24,886 bases of DNA from Ignavibacteriales bacterium (GCA_003538625.1 DPRR01000026.1:85603-110488); one strand, 5' to 3'; numbered from the stretch's first letter, positions 8,492 to 16,555 are shown. Made by a program: numbers and translations. The notes: generated by a model from the sequence alone, not told the origin.

Positions 8492-9018
8492 ATATCAAAT
8501 GCCTTAATTGCTTGTTTAAAATCTTTTTCAGGAATTTCATCATTAAATGGAAGCAGGAGAGAATTTATTAATTTCTTTTCAAAATCAATTATATCTGCAT
8601 TTTCATCAATTGCTAAAAAACTCAGATAAATATCTTTAGACCAATACGTGAATAAAGTAGTAATTTTCGGTCTTTCATCGTCACGAAAATATTTTTGAAA
8701 ATATTCTTTACATCTCTTTCGTAGGTTTTGACCTTCTGTTAGCAAAGCTCTTCCAATATAAGCAGGATATTCTGTCCGTCCCTGTATAACTGGACAGTAT
8801 ATAGAAAACATATATAAACCACCTTTGCCAGGAGGTAACTTCTCAATATCTTTGTGAAAATCTGTTCCATCATCATTTAAGTATTTTATCGTTGTCCAAT
8901 TAGTTAAATTTAAATTAATCTTTGAAAGATCGTATCTTGACCACATAGTTGGATGAAGCTTATAACTAATTGTTCTTAAATTTAATTCTTCACCTAATTG
9001 AAAAGCGCTATTGAGCAT
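8488..9018 (-). CDS. GIY-YIG nuclease-like protein
   Basis: A 176-residue protein whose C-terminal two thirds read as a GIY-YIG endonuclease domain. It has GLY at residues 67-69 (GKGGLYMFSIY), YIG at 87-89 followed by R90 (YPAYIGRA), arginines in NLRKRCKEYF at 100-102, and the late acidic motif FEKKLINSLLLPFND with E147 and N159. These sit where the family has its metal-binding Glu and the P-x-N turn, so the fold appears catalytically complete. The first 60 residues are a private extension. It lies between a GHKL ATPase and the DGQHR gene in one transcript. In a phosphorothioation cluster it is the best candidate for the DNA-cutting subunit, because no HNH or PD-(D/E)XK restriction protein is evident. 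Nuclease activity and target are inferred. Confidence 0.72.
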   Translation of the reverse strand: MLNSAFQLGEELNLRTISYKLHPTMWSRYDLSKINLNLTNWTTIKYLNDDGTDFHKDIEKLPPGKGGLYMFSIYCPVIQGRTEYPAYIGRALLTEGQNLRKRCKEYFQKYFRDDERPKITTLFTYWSKDIYLSFLAIDENADIIDFEKKLINSLLLPFNDEIPEKDFKQAIKAFDI

Positions 9019-9045
9019 AAGTATTTATTATTCTTTGTAAAAAAA

Positions 9046-11439
9046 TTATTCATCCAATGCACCCATTAACTGTTCCATTCCAAAGTTAAGCAGAAAATCA
9101 CTGTAGTAGCTATCAAATAAATCTCTTATATATTCATCTACTGTGACATCTTCTTGTTTTCCGTCTTTTGGAATACTCATAGTATAATTTCTTCGTTTAG
9201 TAATCATATATAAAAAGAGAGTGTGAAAATATACAGTTGCTAAATATTTTTTTTGCGAAACAAGAATTTGTTCTTCACTTTTTAACTTGGAACGATGATT
9301 TAAATATACTTTACTATCTAAGTTTATGTAAATAGTTTCTAATTTATCTCCTTCGCCAACCGGATACATAACAGTTTCGTACCCCATTGGTATGCCTTGC
9401 GCTTCTAAAGTTTCCCAATCCCTTTCATTTACTTTTTTTAATTCAGGCAACCCTATGTTCTCAAAATTATCTTCTTCCTTTGGTGTTTTTTCTTTAGGTG
9501 CTTCGGGTTCAGTTATTTTCACAAAAACAATTTCGTCAATCGGATCGCCTTCGGTGGTGAGCGAAACTTTTATTTCTAATTCATCACCAACTTTTAACTC
9601 TTTTGTTGGGTTAAGTGTGAGTTTAATAGTTCCTTTGTTGGGACTGCTTTTTACAATGTTAAGTAAGTCAGCGATTTCTTTTACAGTACCTTGTTCATCA
9701 CCACCCTTTGTGTCTTTACGCTTCGCCTTTAATAAAGCAAGCTGCAAATCACCCGGATTTTCAATTCTATCAAAATAATCATCAGCTACATCCGTATCGA
9801 ACTTAATTGTCTTTTCTCCATTTAGCGGAACATTAATAACATTAATCCCATCTTTCTTCTTATGCAATTCAAATTGTGAAGGAAAGGCTTTGGGATAAAA
9901 TGGTTTTTCTTCAGCCTTTTCCTTGGGCTTTTTACTATCAGGTATTCTTTTCTTTTCTTTTCGCTCTTCCAATTTTAAAGTGTTTTGTAAAAGTTTAAAT
10001 AATTCACTGTCCTTAGGAAGGTTTTTAGCAAAGGATTTTATTAACTCCGTTGTGTCTTCACTTTCTAATCCTATTGATTCCTTTCTCCTCCTATTAATTT
10101 CATCTAATTGACTTTTACGAAGCTTCTTCCCTAAATAATCCCTTAATAAAGATGCTTCTTCTCCTTTTTTTAGACGCTCTCTATCGGACATAAAAAGCTC
10201 TTCTCTAAAATCGGAGGTCATATCTGTGCAATCAACGTGAATTAATAAATAATCTTTTAACAAGTTAAATTTTAAAGTTCTGGTAATAAACTCAGATGAA
10301 TAACTACCGTGTACCTGACCATTCACTGAAAACATAACAGACATATCATTTCTAAAAAATCTGTCTCTAATGATTTGCTTTGATTTTTTAACATCACGCT
10401 CTTCAAGCTTCGGTTTAAAAACGTAACAAGTTACTTTTGATTTGCCAAAGAGCTGATCTTCATAAACTTCCGAGAAGAATGTATCTACATAAGAGTTTTT
10501 ATCTTCTTCTAACCTTCTTTTTAGTCCAAATAAGTCTAATTCGAGAACTTTGTTCTTTGGATATCTTTCTTTTTTATCAACTGTTAGAATGGGTAAGACA
10601 GGTTCGAACAAAAATTCATTTAAGCTTTGATTTAAATCTTGCGCAAAACCTGCATAACCAGATGGGAATTGATAAGAATACATCTTTATAAGTGTTCCGG
10701 TCTTAAATTTTCTTCCAAATAATTTGGCATCAAACTCATTAATATCAATCGAGGGTATCTTGCCATTACTCCTGAAATATTCAAAAAAGCTAAATCGCTT
10801 CGGATCAGCAGAAGTACCAATTTTTCTTTGACGAATTAAAGTGAATCCAAGTTGCCCGGTATTGTCATATCTTTTGGACGCAATTAATTGGTATCTTTTT
10901 CTTCCACAAAATACCAAAGCACCGCTCCCACCCATGTTATACTTACCTTGTACAAAGTGGATGTTTATTTTATTACCGCGAACAAGCGATAGAAAGGTGC
11001 TCTCAAAATCTTCGGGATGTTGACCTTCACCATTGTCATAAATTATGACTGAAGTATTGCGAGGTGGACCGTCAGCGATAATTTGTATTTCTTCTGATTG
11101 TTTTCTTCTGAAGGTTTGCATATCCCAATTTTTATGTTCAGGAAAGAATTTCTGAATAGCTTCTTCCATTGTCCGTGGTGCTTCACTTGATTCTGGATTA
11201 AGGTCGGCTTCGTAACATTTCCTAGTTAAAAGGGCATCTATAGAATTTGTTACTTTTTCTACAAGAGCTGCAATTGGGTTGGATTGTTGACCTCTTACAA
11301 TACCAAACATCTTTTCATCCCCACCTAACGGATGCCAATTCTGATCACTAAAGATTGATGGATTTTGATCAATAATATCAGCTACATCATCTTCAGTAGG
11401 TGCATTAAAAAGTTTTTCAAATAATTCTTTATTATACAT
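9046..11439 (-). CDS. GHKL (Bergerat-fold) ATPase, MORC/Hsp90-like
   Basis: A 797-residue protein with an N-terminal Bergerat ATP-binding fold. The N-box is EKVTNSIDA (61-69; E61, N65, D68), the G1 box is DNGEG (135-139), and the glycine-rich lid is GKYNMGGSGA (165-174). No histidine-kinase phosphoacceptor or receiver domain is present, so this is a MutL/Hsp90/MORC-type machine rather than a sensor kinase. Residues about 480-540 are Lys/Glu-rich and probably disordered (a KKRIPDSKKPKEKAEEKP stretch). A beta-rich segment (about 600-650, TIKLTLNPTKELKVGDELE) and a helical C-terminus follow. It is packed between the cysteine desulfurase (4-bp gap) and the GIY-YIG gene (27-bp gap). ATP-driven clamping on DNA that loads or gates the nuclease next door is a reasonable guess. 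It may correspond to a known PT-dependent restriction subunit that I cannot confirm here. Confidence 0.8.
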   Translation of the reverse strand: MYNKELFEKLFNAPTEDDVADIIDQNPSIFSDQNWHPLGGDEKMFGIVRGQQSNPIAALVEKVTNSIDALLTRKCYEADLNPESSEAPRTMEEAIQKFFPEHKNWDMQTFRRKQSEEIQIIADGPPRNTSVIIYDNGEGQHPEDFESTFLSLVRGNKINIHFVQGKYNMGGSGALVFCGRKRYQLIASKRYDNTGQLGFTLIRQRKIGTSADPKRFSFFEYFRSNGKIPSIDINEFDAKLFGRKFKTGTLIKMYSYQFPSGYAGFAQDLNQSLNEFLFEPVLPILTVDKKERYPKNKVLELDLFGLKRRLEEDKNSYVDTFFSEVYEDQLFGKSKVTCYVFKPKLEERDVKKSKQIIRDRFFRNDMSVMFSVNGQVHGSYSSEFITRTLKFNLLKDYLLIHVDCTDMTSDFREELFMSDRERLKKGEEASLLRDYLGKKLRKSQLDEINRRRKESIGLESEDTTELIKSFAKNLPKDSELFKLLQNTLKLEERKEKKRIPDSKKPKEKAEEKPFYPKAFPSQFELHKKKDGINVINVPLNGEKTIKFDTDVADDYFDRIENPGDLQLALLKAKRKDTKGGDEQGTVKEIADLLNIVKSSPNKGTIKLTLNPTKELKVGDELEIKVSLTTEGDPIDEIVFVKITEPEAPKEKTPKEEDNFENIGLPELKKVNERDWETLEAQGIPMGYETVMYPVGEGDKLETIYINLDSKVYLNHRSKLKSEEQILVSQKKYLATVYFHTLFLYMITKRRNYTMSIPKDGKQEDVTVDEYIRDLFDSYYSDFLLNFGMEQLMGALDE

Positions 11440-11443
11440 AAAA

Positions 11444-12595
11444 TTATATTATTGTGTTTGATTTTTCCTTCTGCTTCAGAATTTTTCCAAGTTGACTAAG
11501 AACTGAATCTACCTCTGATTCAGAATTATATTTACCAAAACTAAATCTGAAACTTGAAAATGCTTCCTCATAGGAAACCCCCATACTTGTGAGTACGTGC
11601 GATGGTTTGATAGATGAGGAACTGCACGCTGAACCCTGTGAAAATGCTATATCATTCAAAGAGCTTATCATTAACAATGGATCTATATCCTTGAAACTCA
11701 TATTTGAAACATTATACAATCTATTTTTTGGATGACCATTTAATTTGACATTGTATTGAGAAAGAATAATTCTTTCAAATTTATCTCTTAAAGATTGTAT
11801 AAATTCCTTGTTAGTCTGCATTTCATCGTGAGCTATCTCAAAAGCTTTAGACAATCCTACTATTCCGGGAACATTTAGTGTTCCACTTCTTAATCCATTT
11901 TCGTGACCACCCCCATGTAATAATGGATTGAGCTTTATATTTCTTTTACAATACAAACCTCCAATTCCTTTTGGGCCATAAAATTTGTGGCCAGAAAAAC
12001 ACAATAAATCAATTTTACAATTACTTGTATTTATAGGTAGCTTGCCAACTGCTTGCGTCGCATCAGTGAAAAATAAAACTTTATTTAAGTTACATATCTC
12101 AGCAATCTTTGCAATTGGTTGTACAACACCTGTCTCGTTATTAACATACATAATAGCGACTAGAATAGTATCTGTTCTTATTTGATTTTCAAGCTGTGTT
12201 AAATCTATAAGACCTTCTTTACTTACACGTAAATAGTCAATTTCAAATCCTCTAGATTCTAAATATTTACATACATCTAAAACAGCACTATGTTCAGTTT
12301 GTGATGTAATAATGTGCCTTCCTTTATTTGAATAAGTTTCGACTATTCCTTTGATTGCCAAATTAATTGCTTCTGTGGCGCCGGAAGTAAATATTATTTC
12401 TTCAGGTTTTGAACTTAAATAGGATGAAATTTTAGATCGGGAAGTCTCAACAATCTGCTTAACAGTTTGACCTAAAGAATGAAGGCTTGAAGGATTTGCA
12501 TAATAAGAACTAAAATAGGGTAACATTGCTTCAACAACACGGTCATCGGTTCTTGTAGTAGCATTATTATCAAAATAGATTATTTTATTATTCAT
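11444..12595 (-). CDS. sspA: Cysteine desulfurase (SspA/DndA, NifS/IscS family)
   Basis: A 383-residue PLP-dependent cysteine desulfurase that strips sulfur from L-cysteine and hands it on as a persulfide. Visible landmarks are YFDNNATT at the N-terminus, SGATEAINLA (71-80), TEHSA with H102, the PLP-binding lysine K204 in SGHKFYGPKG, and the active-site cysteine C324 in SQGSACSSSS. The latter lies on an IscS-type loop with RSGTLNVPG upstream (236-244). In this window it is the only sulfur donor. Its place in a defence operon opposite sspBCD-like genes marks it as the SspA/DndA subunit rather than the housekeeping iron-sulfur IscS; no iscU or iscA lies nearby. It is spaced 1 bp after the DUF2326 ATPase gene and 4 bp before the GHKL gene, so it is translationally coupled to both. 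Confidence 0.92.
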   Translation of the reverse strand: MNNKIIYFDNNATTRTDDRVVEAMLPYFSSYYANPSSLHSLGQTVKQIVETSRSKISSYLSSKPEEIIFTSGATEAINLAIKGIVETYSNKGRHIITSQTEHSAVLDVCKYLESRGFEIDYLRVSKEGLIDLTQLENQIRTDTILVAIMYVNNETGVVQPIAKIAEICNLNKVLFFTDATQAVGKLPINTSNCKIDLLCFSGHKFYGPKGIGGLYCKRNIKLNPLLHGGGHENGLRSGTLNVPGIVGLSKAFEIAHDEMQTNKEFIQSLRDKFERIILSQYNVKLNGHPKNRLYNVSNMSFKDIDPLLMISSLNDIAFSQGSACSSSSIKPSHVLTSMGVSYEEAFSSFRFSFGKYNSESEVDSVLSQLGKILKQKEKSNTII

Positions 12596-12596
12596 A

Positions 12597-14384
12597 CTAA
12601 TAGCTTTTCTTAAACAAAGGCTTATCTGGGGTTAGAAGCAAGATTGCTTCTTTAATTATCTTATTGTGTTCAGCAAGTCTTTCCGGGTCTAATTTATCAG
12701 TTAATACACCTTCTTCAATAAGTGTTACTATGTACTGGAATTTAAAATTCGGTGATAAATGCTTTTTAACTAATTTTATAACATCAACAAAATGAATTTT
12801 ATCTACACCATCAAATATACCATCGTGGATTAAAAACCTAGGGGCATTATAATTTTTAATCATTGAGTAAAATAAAACTGCAAAAGAATAAATAAGTGTT
12901 CTTGCCCGATTTCTTGCTTTACCATGTCGTTCAGGATTTTTCAGAATATCTATTTTAAACTTTGATTTAACTTTTGAGCTATTTACAATTGAGAATGAGA
13001 ATGTACTTGCATCTTTTTTCAGAGGGTAAAATTCCTGGTAAATGGAATTAAATATTTTATAAAACTCAAATTCCACATCACGAATCTTTTCTCTGAATTC
13101 TATTATATCCGATTCAATTTTATTAACATCACGGTGAAGATCAGAAACCTGCTTTGAGTAAACTGTATATGTATTTATTTGACCTTCAAGATTGCCCGCT
13201 TCTCTCTCCTTATTAATGATAAGGGCATTAGCATCTGATAAATTTTTAACAGCACTTGCTGTTGATAAAATTCTATAAATTTCGGCTCGCTGCGAATCTA
13301 AAGCATCAATTTTAGTGTTATTAGTTTCGATTTCTTTTTGAAGCTGTTCAATTTCATCAAGGATAAAATCTTTTCTTGACCTGACAAGGTTTTTACGAAA
13401 TTCTTTCGCTTCTTCAAGCACTGTTCTGATTTTCTTGCCTAATAATTGAACATATTCATTATAAATTTCTTCTACGGTACTTAGCCTGATTGAAAGATTG
13501 GTAGAAAGACTTTCATTATAAGTCTCAATCTTTTTCTGATGAGAAAAATTTTCAAATGAAAGATTATTTATTTTCTTGGTTAATTCAATTGCCCTTTCCG
13601 CATTATATTTATTTGACGAGGCTAATTTGTATGATTTAACTTTCTCCCGGATTTCTTCTATCTCGTTTTTAATCTGTTTAATTCTATCTTCAACGTCAGA
13701 AATTGTTTTAAGCTGATGAGCAGATATAAAGTTTTTAACAGCTGCATTTACAAGTTTTTTCTTTTCGTCAATTTCAACAACCTTATTACTAAGTTTATAA
13801 ATTAACCGATTATCTATGTTTAAAAGAAAAAGATGATACTGGAGCAATTGTAATTCATTTGTAAATTCAAGATAAGAGAATGGATCCGGATATTCTTTTT
13901 TCTTTGTTTTCAGAATGGTTATATAAAAGGATAAAAGACGGCGGAGCCATTCATTTGAATAAAAACCCGCGTAATCCTCCCGGGAAAAAATTATATCGCT
14001 TAGTTCAGATCGAAAGTCAATTAATGAAAATTCCTTATACTTACTATTTCCGAGTTTTAATTCAACTGTATTTGATGAATCAAATGAGCGTTTTATGGTA
14101 TAAGCAGAATTATTAACATCAAATTCCAAATAGACAGTTATATCTTTTAGAAAACCTAATTCATAAGCTGAATATAAACGAGAGTTTTTATCAGTGAGGA
14201 AATCAGCACCAAGAGTAAAATCTATTAAATCAAGGAATGAAGATTTACCGAGATTATTAAGGGAATTTTTGTTTTTACTTTTAGATTGTTCATCACGATA
14301 TGCGTAGATATAATTTATACCGTCTTTGAAAGTAATATCTTTGAAAAACTTCACAGGACGAGTATAAAATCTTCTAAGATACAT
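12597..14384 (-). CDS. ABC-3C system ATPase, DUF2326 (SMC-like)
   Basis: A 595-residue SMC/RecN-like ABC ATPase of the DUF2326 type, the core ATPase of ABC-three-component (ABC-3C) conflict systems. The Walker A region is the family's odd asparagine-rich form, NSLNNLGKSSF (40-50). Long coiled coils follow at about 200-260 and 330-440. The C-terminal DUF2326 part has GHGKARNRARTLIYSFA-like residues from about 488 in place of a classical LSGGE signature, and a Walker B-like RFLIHDGIFDGVD (516-528). It directly abuts the middle-component gene (TAA followed at once by ATG) and is 1 bp upstream of the cysteine desulfurase. DndD, the SMC-like ATPase of classical phosphorothioation, was considered, but the C-terminal motif and the two small partner genes are those of ABC-3C. 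Confidence 0.8.
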   Translation of the reverse strand: MYLRRFYTRPVKFFKDITFKDGINYIYAYRDEQSKSKNKNSLNNLGKSSFLDLIDFTLGADFLTDKNSRLYSAYELGFLKDITVYLEFDVNNSAYTIKRSFDSSNTVELKLGNSKYKEFSLIDFRSELSDIIFSREDYAGFYSNEWLRRLLSFYITILKTKKKEYPDPFSYLEFTNELQLLQYHLFLLNIDNRLIYKLSNKVVEIDEKKKLVNAAVKNFISAHQLKTISDVEDRIKQIKNEIEEIREKVKSYKLASSNKYNAERAIELTKKINNLSFENFSHQKKIETYNESLSTNLSIRLSTVEEIYNEYVQLLGKKIRTVLEEAKEFRKNLVRSRKDFILDEIEQLQKEIETNNTKIDALDSQRAEIYRILSTASAVKNLSDANALIINKEREAGNLEGQINTYTVYSKQVSDLHRDVNKIESDIIEFREKIRDVEFEFYKIFNSIYQEFYPLKKDASTFSFSIVNSSKVKSKFKIDILKNPERHGKARNRARTLIYSFAVLFYSMIKNYNAPRFLIHDGIFDGVDKIHFVDVIKLVKKHLSPNFKFQYIVTLIEEGVLTDKLDPERLAEHNKIIKEAILLLTPDKPLFKKSY

Positions 14385-14609
14385 TTACTTGCTGAGTGTT
14401 ATCGAATAGTTCTTGTAAACTATTATTTCTGCTAACCAAAGAAATGTTATAATATCAAAAAACATATCCAAATCTACTTTATGTTTTTCTTTAAGAACCT
14501 GAAAAAGTTCTTCGATATTATGTTTTCCTTGTTTAATATAACGAATGGTATGAGCACCTAAAATTAAGACATTAAAATTGAGATTATCATATTTAGTAGG
14601 TATTAGCAT
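14385..14609 (-). CDS. ABC-3C middle component, probably MC6 type
   Basis: A 74-residue protein that starts MLIPTKYDNLNFNVLILGAH and runs as a compact helical, winged-helix-like domain (IEELFQVLKEK...MFFDIITFLWLAEIIVYKN). Its size, the PTK near the N-terminus, and its place between a CTD protein and a DUF2326 ATPase match the small middle components of ABC-3C systems, most like the subtype called MC6. These are thought to bridge the ATPase and the effector-like third protein. Its ATG overlaps the stop of the upstream gene by one base (TAATG) and its TAA abuts the ATPase ATG, so the three subunits are translationally coupled and probably made in fixed ratio. Recognition relies largely on context, because so short a protein carries few fixed residues. 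Confidence 0.68.
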   Translation of the reverse strand: MLIPTKYDNLNFNVLILGAHTIRYIKQGKHNIEELFQVLKEKHKVDLDMFFDIITFLWLAEIIVYKNYSITLSK

Positions 14610-15574
14610 TAAGATAAATCTTTATTATAGTTATCGAAGAAGGTTGGATTCTCTTGTACAAAAATATCTTTTTTGTTGCGTGCACCAAAGTCGCAATATT
14701 CAAAAAAGTACATAACAATTGATTTAGCAAACAACTGATGTTTCTTATCATTACGGTATTTCGGCTCTAAGCAAGCATCGGATAGCAGTTCTAAGAATTT
14801 AAACTCATTTACCGGGTGAGTGCTATTAGAGTAATTCGTAATCTCACAATACGTTGAGCGAAAAAATTCTTTAAGAGCAATTATTTCAGACTTATCGTGT
14901 TTAGTTGTTTCCTGGATATATTTTTCTACAAGGGTTTTATAATAGTAAGTTAATTCATACATATCTTTAACTCGAGACTGGTATTTTGAAAAATTCAATT
15001 TTATCTTCTTGATAATACCTTTGAATTCTTTTGCCTTTATATCAGGAATAGATTTAATTGGTTTTGCATTAGACTTAATATACTTGAAGATATTATGAAT
15101 TATATCCATTCCCTCAGATTGATCAGAAACTGAAGTCAGATAATTGGTAAACAGTGATTTATCATCAATAATATAGTTTTGTTCATCTTCATTAAACGAT
15201 GACAACTTTATCTTAAACGTTTCAATTCCCCATGTCTCTATCCGAATATTGCCTAATGATTCTCGCATTTTTTTCTTTTGATCAACTGAGGCATTAAAAG
15301 AATCTTTTGAAAGGAAGGTAATAGAAACAGGGTTCATTCCCGCTAAATCATTTGGCAGTATCGACTCAAGTGAAATTTCTTCTTCATACTCCGAAGGTAT
15401 GACTAGAAAAACATTGTTATTGATATTAGTATATCCATTTTCAGATATGGAACAACTTCTAACAGCTTCGGGAAAAACTTTATGCAGCAGCCTGTCGCAA
15501 AAATTAGTGAAGTCTTTATCAGAAAGATTGGTTATATATTCTTCAATTGCTTTATAATGTTTTATTTTGCACAT
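14609..15574 (-). CDS. ABC-3C system C-terminal-domain (CTD) protein
   Basis: A 321-residue protein, first gene of the leftward operon. The C-terminal third (EFKFLELLSDACLEPKYRND, then a helical SIVMYFFEYCDFGAR stretch) has the look of the ABC-3C C-terminal domain, which ends many effector proteins of these systems. The N-terminal 150 residues (IEEYITNLSDKDFTNFCDRLL, then alternating strands with NNVFLVIPSEYEEE) resemble the start of a restriction-endonuclease-like or sensor domain. I cannot find a clean D-(E/Q)xK motif, so a nuclease call is not justified. In ABC-3C systems this subunit carries the variable, probably toxic or target-recognising, domain. It would be an effector activated when the DUF2326 ATPase senses foreign or damaged DNA. 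Its position upstream of MC and ATPase supports the call. Confidence 0.68.
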   Translation of the reverse strand: MCKIKHYKAIEEYITNLSDKDFTNFCDRLLHKVFPEAVRSCSISENGYTNINNNVFLVIPSEYEEEISLESILPNDLAGMNPVSITFLSKDSFNASVDQKKKMRESLGNIRIETWGIETFKIKLSSFNEDEQNYIIDDKSLFTNYLTSVSDQSEGMDIIHNIFKYIKSNAKPIKSIPDIKAKEFKGIIKKIKLNFSKYQSRVKDMYELTYYYKTLVEKYIQETTKHDKSEIIALKEFFRSTYCEITNYSNSTHPVNEFKFLELLSDACLEPKYRNDKKHQLFAKSIVMYFFEYCDFGARNKKDIFVQENPTFFDNYNKDLS

Positions 15575-15697
15575 CCATCCATTTATTTAAGAAATTATTG
15601 GTTTTTAATATAAAAAGAATATGGAAACGTGAAAAAAAGTCATTTATTTGTAATTTCTAAGAAGTTTTAGGTTAAAATAATAATTGAAGAGATTAAA
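15575..15697. promoter_or_regulatory. Divergent intergenic region between defence operon and element module
   Basis: These 123 bp separate the leftward seven-gene operon from the rightward integrative module. Transcription of both must start here or within the first genes, since the leftward operon has no other gap above 30 bp. The stretch is almost all A and T. I see no exact TAnnTTTG box, and the only weak sigma70-like pair on the minus strand is too poor to place. Promoter presence is inferred from layout only. Confidence 0.4.
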
Positions 15698-16210
15698 TTG
15701 AAGAAAAATTCAGAAAAAGCCAGAAAAAATATTTTTTCACCGGAAAGACTACTGCGGAAAAATAACAAGGATATTTTAACTCATATTGATGGAATAAGTA
15801 ATGAGGGTGAGAGAAAAAAATTATTAAAAGAACTCATTAATTATTTAGAAGGAAGTTTGCTTGATCGAGATGCAGGAAATCCCGGTCCAAAACTTATTGA
15901 GCAGTTAAAGGAAAGACTAGGTAATGATGGTAAAGGGCTAAAAGAATATAAGCTTGAAGATTTAATCTGGTGGAAGGGAACCGAAGTACAGATAGAGTAT
16001 TTATTTAGTTTGTTGATTAGGAATGATTTAATTGATAAGACACAGTTTGATGAACGCTTTTCCCTAATAGCAAAACATTTTAAGAATGAAAAGGGAAACA
16101 GATTTAAAAACAAACAACTTTCACAAGCTGTAAGGAATTTGGGAGGTAAAGATGTACCAGGTGCTGAAGTAATTAGCAATATTGTAAATAATTTAAAGAA
16201 TAAAACATAA
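15698..16210 (+). CDS. RteC-like / mobile-element winged-helix protein
   Basis: A 170-residue basic protein starting at a TTG (no ATG or GTG is available before the conserved part). The C-terminal half, beginning IWWKGTEVQIEYLFSLLIRNDLID and ending RFKNKQLSQAVRNLGG, has the pattern of the C-terminal domain found in RteC and related Bacteroidota mobile-element proteins: a W-x-G start, a helix pair, a F(D/E)ERFSLIAKHF helix and a KNKQLSQAVRNL helix. The N-terminal half is a charged helical region of unknown role. RteC controls excision in Bacteroides conjugative transposons. Position just upstream of an excisionase-like gene fits a regulatory part in element mobility, but the similarity is by pattern only. 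Confidence 0.5.
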   Translation: MKKNSEKARKNIFSPERLLRKNNKDILTHIDGISNEGERKKLLKELINYLEGSLLDRDAGNPGPKLIEQLKERLGNDGKGLKEYKLEDLIWWKGTEVQIEYLFSLLIRNDLIDKTQFDERFSLIAKHFKNEKGNRFKNKQLSQAVRNLGGKDVPGAEVISNIVNNLKNKT

Positions 16211-16221
16211 TCCAATTGGGA

Positions 16222-16238
16222 TACCAATACCTACCAAT
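16222..16238. repeat. TACCAAT direct repeats 10 bp apart
   Basis: TACCAAT occurs at 16222-16228 and 16232-16238, one helical turn apart, in the gap before the excisionase-like gene and about 25 bp before the large inverted repeat. This spacing suits two protein monomers on one face of DNA, such as a regulator or recombination directionality factor. Confidence 0.4.
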
Positions 16239-16263
16239 TTATTCTAAAATAAAATAGTATTTA

Positions 16264-16299
16264 TTTGTACCTAACAAAAACAAAAAAGTTAGGTACAAA
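16264..16299 (+). promoter_or_regulatory. 12-bp perfect inverted repeat at the excisionase start
   Basis: TTTGTACCTAAC (16264-16275) and GTTAGGTACAAA (16288-16299) are exact reverse complements around a 12-base A-rich loop, ending one base before the GTG start at 16301. As RNA it would fold into a stable hairpin whose 3' arm holds the only AGG-like ribosome site for that GTG. As DNA it would be a strong operator. It lacks a following U-run, so it is not a simple terminator. Confidence 0.7.
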
Positions 16300-16300
16300 A

Positions 16301-16555
16301 GTGCAACAAGAGCAAAATCAAAATGAAGTAGTTGAAAAGCTAACTTCTATTGAAACCCTACTACGAGACGGTAAAGACAAACCATTAAACTTAACAGAAG
16401 CTGCTGAATATTTAGGATTCAGCGAAAGCTATCTATATAAGCTTACATCAAAAAAAATTATTCCACATCACAAGCCTACCGGCAAAGTAATATTCTTTTC
16501 AAAAGCTGAATTAGATGAATGGATATTCAGCTCTAATAATGAGGCGGTGAAATGA
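16301..16555 (+). CDS. Excisionase-like helix-turn-helix protein
   Basis: An 84-residue DNA-binding protein of the excisionase/MerR-like HTH_17 family: LNLTEAAEYLGFSESYLYKLTSKKIIPHHKPTGKVIFFSKAELDEWI shows the HTH, the basic wing and the LDEWI ending. The frame can be opened at TTG 16265, but that start lies inside a 12-bp inverted repeat and its first residues are just the translated repeat, so I prefer GTG 16301. Such proteins bend attachment-site DNA and steer tyrosine recombinases toward excision. It precedes a 58-residue gene (ATGA overlap) and a recombinase, which supports the role. Two recombinases exist nearby, so which one it serves is open. Confidence 0.82.
   Translation: MQQEQNQNEVVEKLTSIETLLRDGKDKPLNLTEAAEYLGFSESYLYKLTSKKIIPHHKPTGKVIFFSKAELDEWIFSSNNEAVK

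Noticed and set aside
9392..11023. Plus-strand open frames opposite the GHKL ATPase gene (also those at 7836-8303 and 13880-14116)
   Set aside because: All are hydrophobic, Ser/Leu/Phe-rich shadows of intact minus-strand genes with clear domains.
12597..14384. DndD (the SMC-like ATPase of classical Dnd phosphorothioation)
   Set aside because: The C-terminal RFLIHDGIFDGVD motif and the two small coupled partners fit DUF2326 of ABC-3C; no DndE is present.
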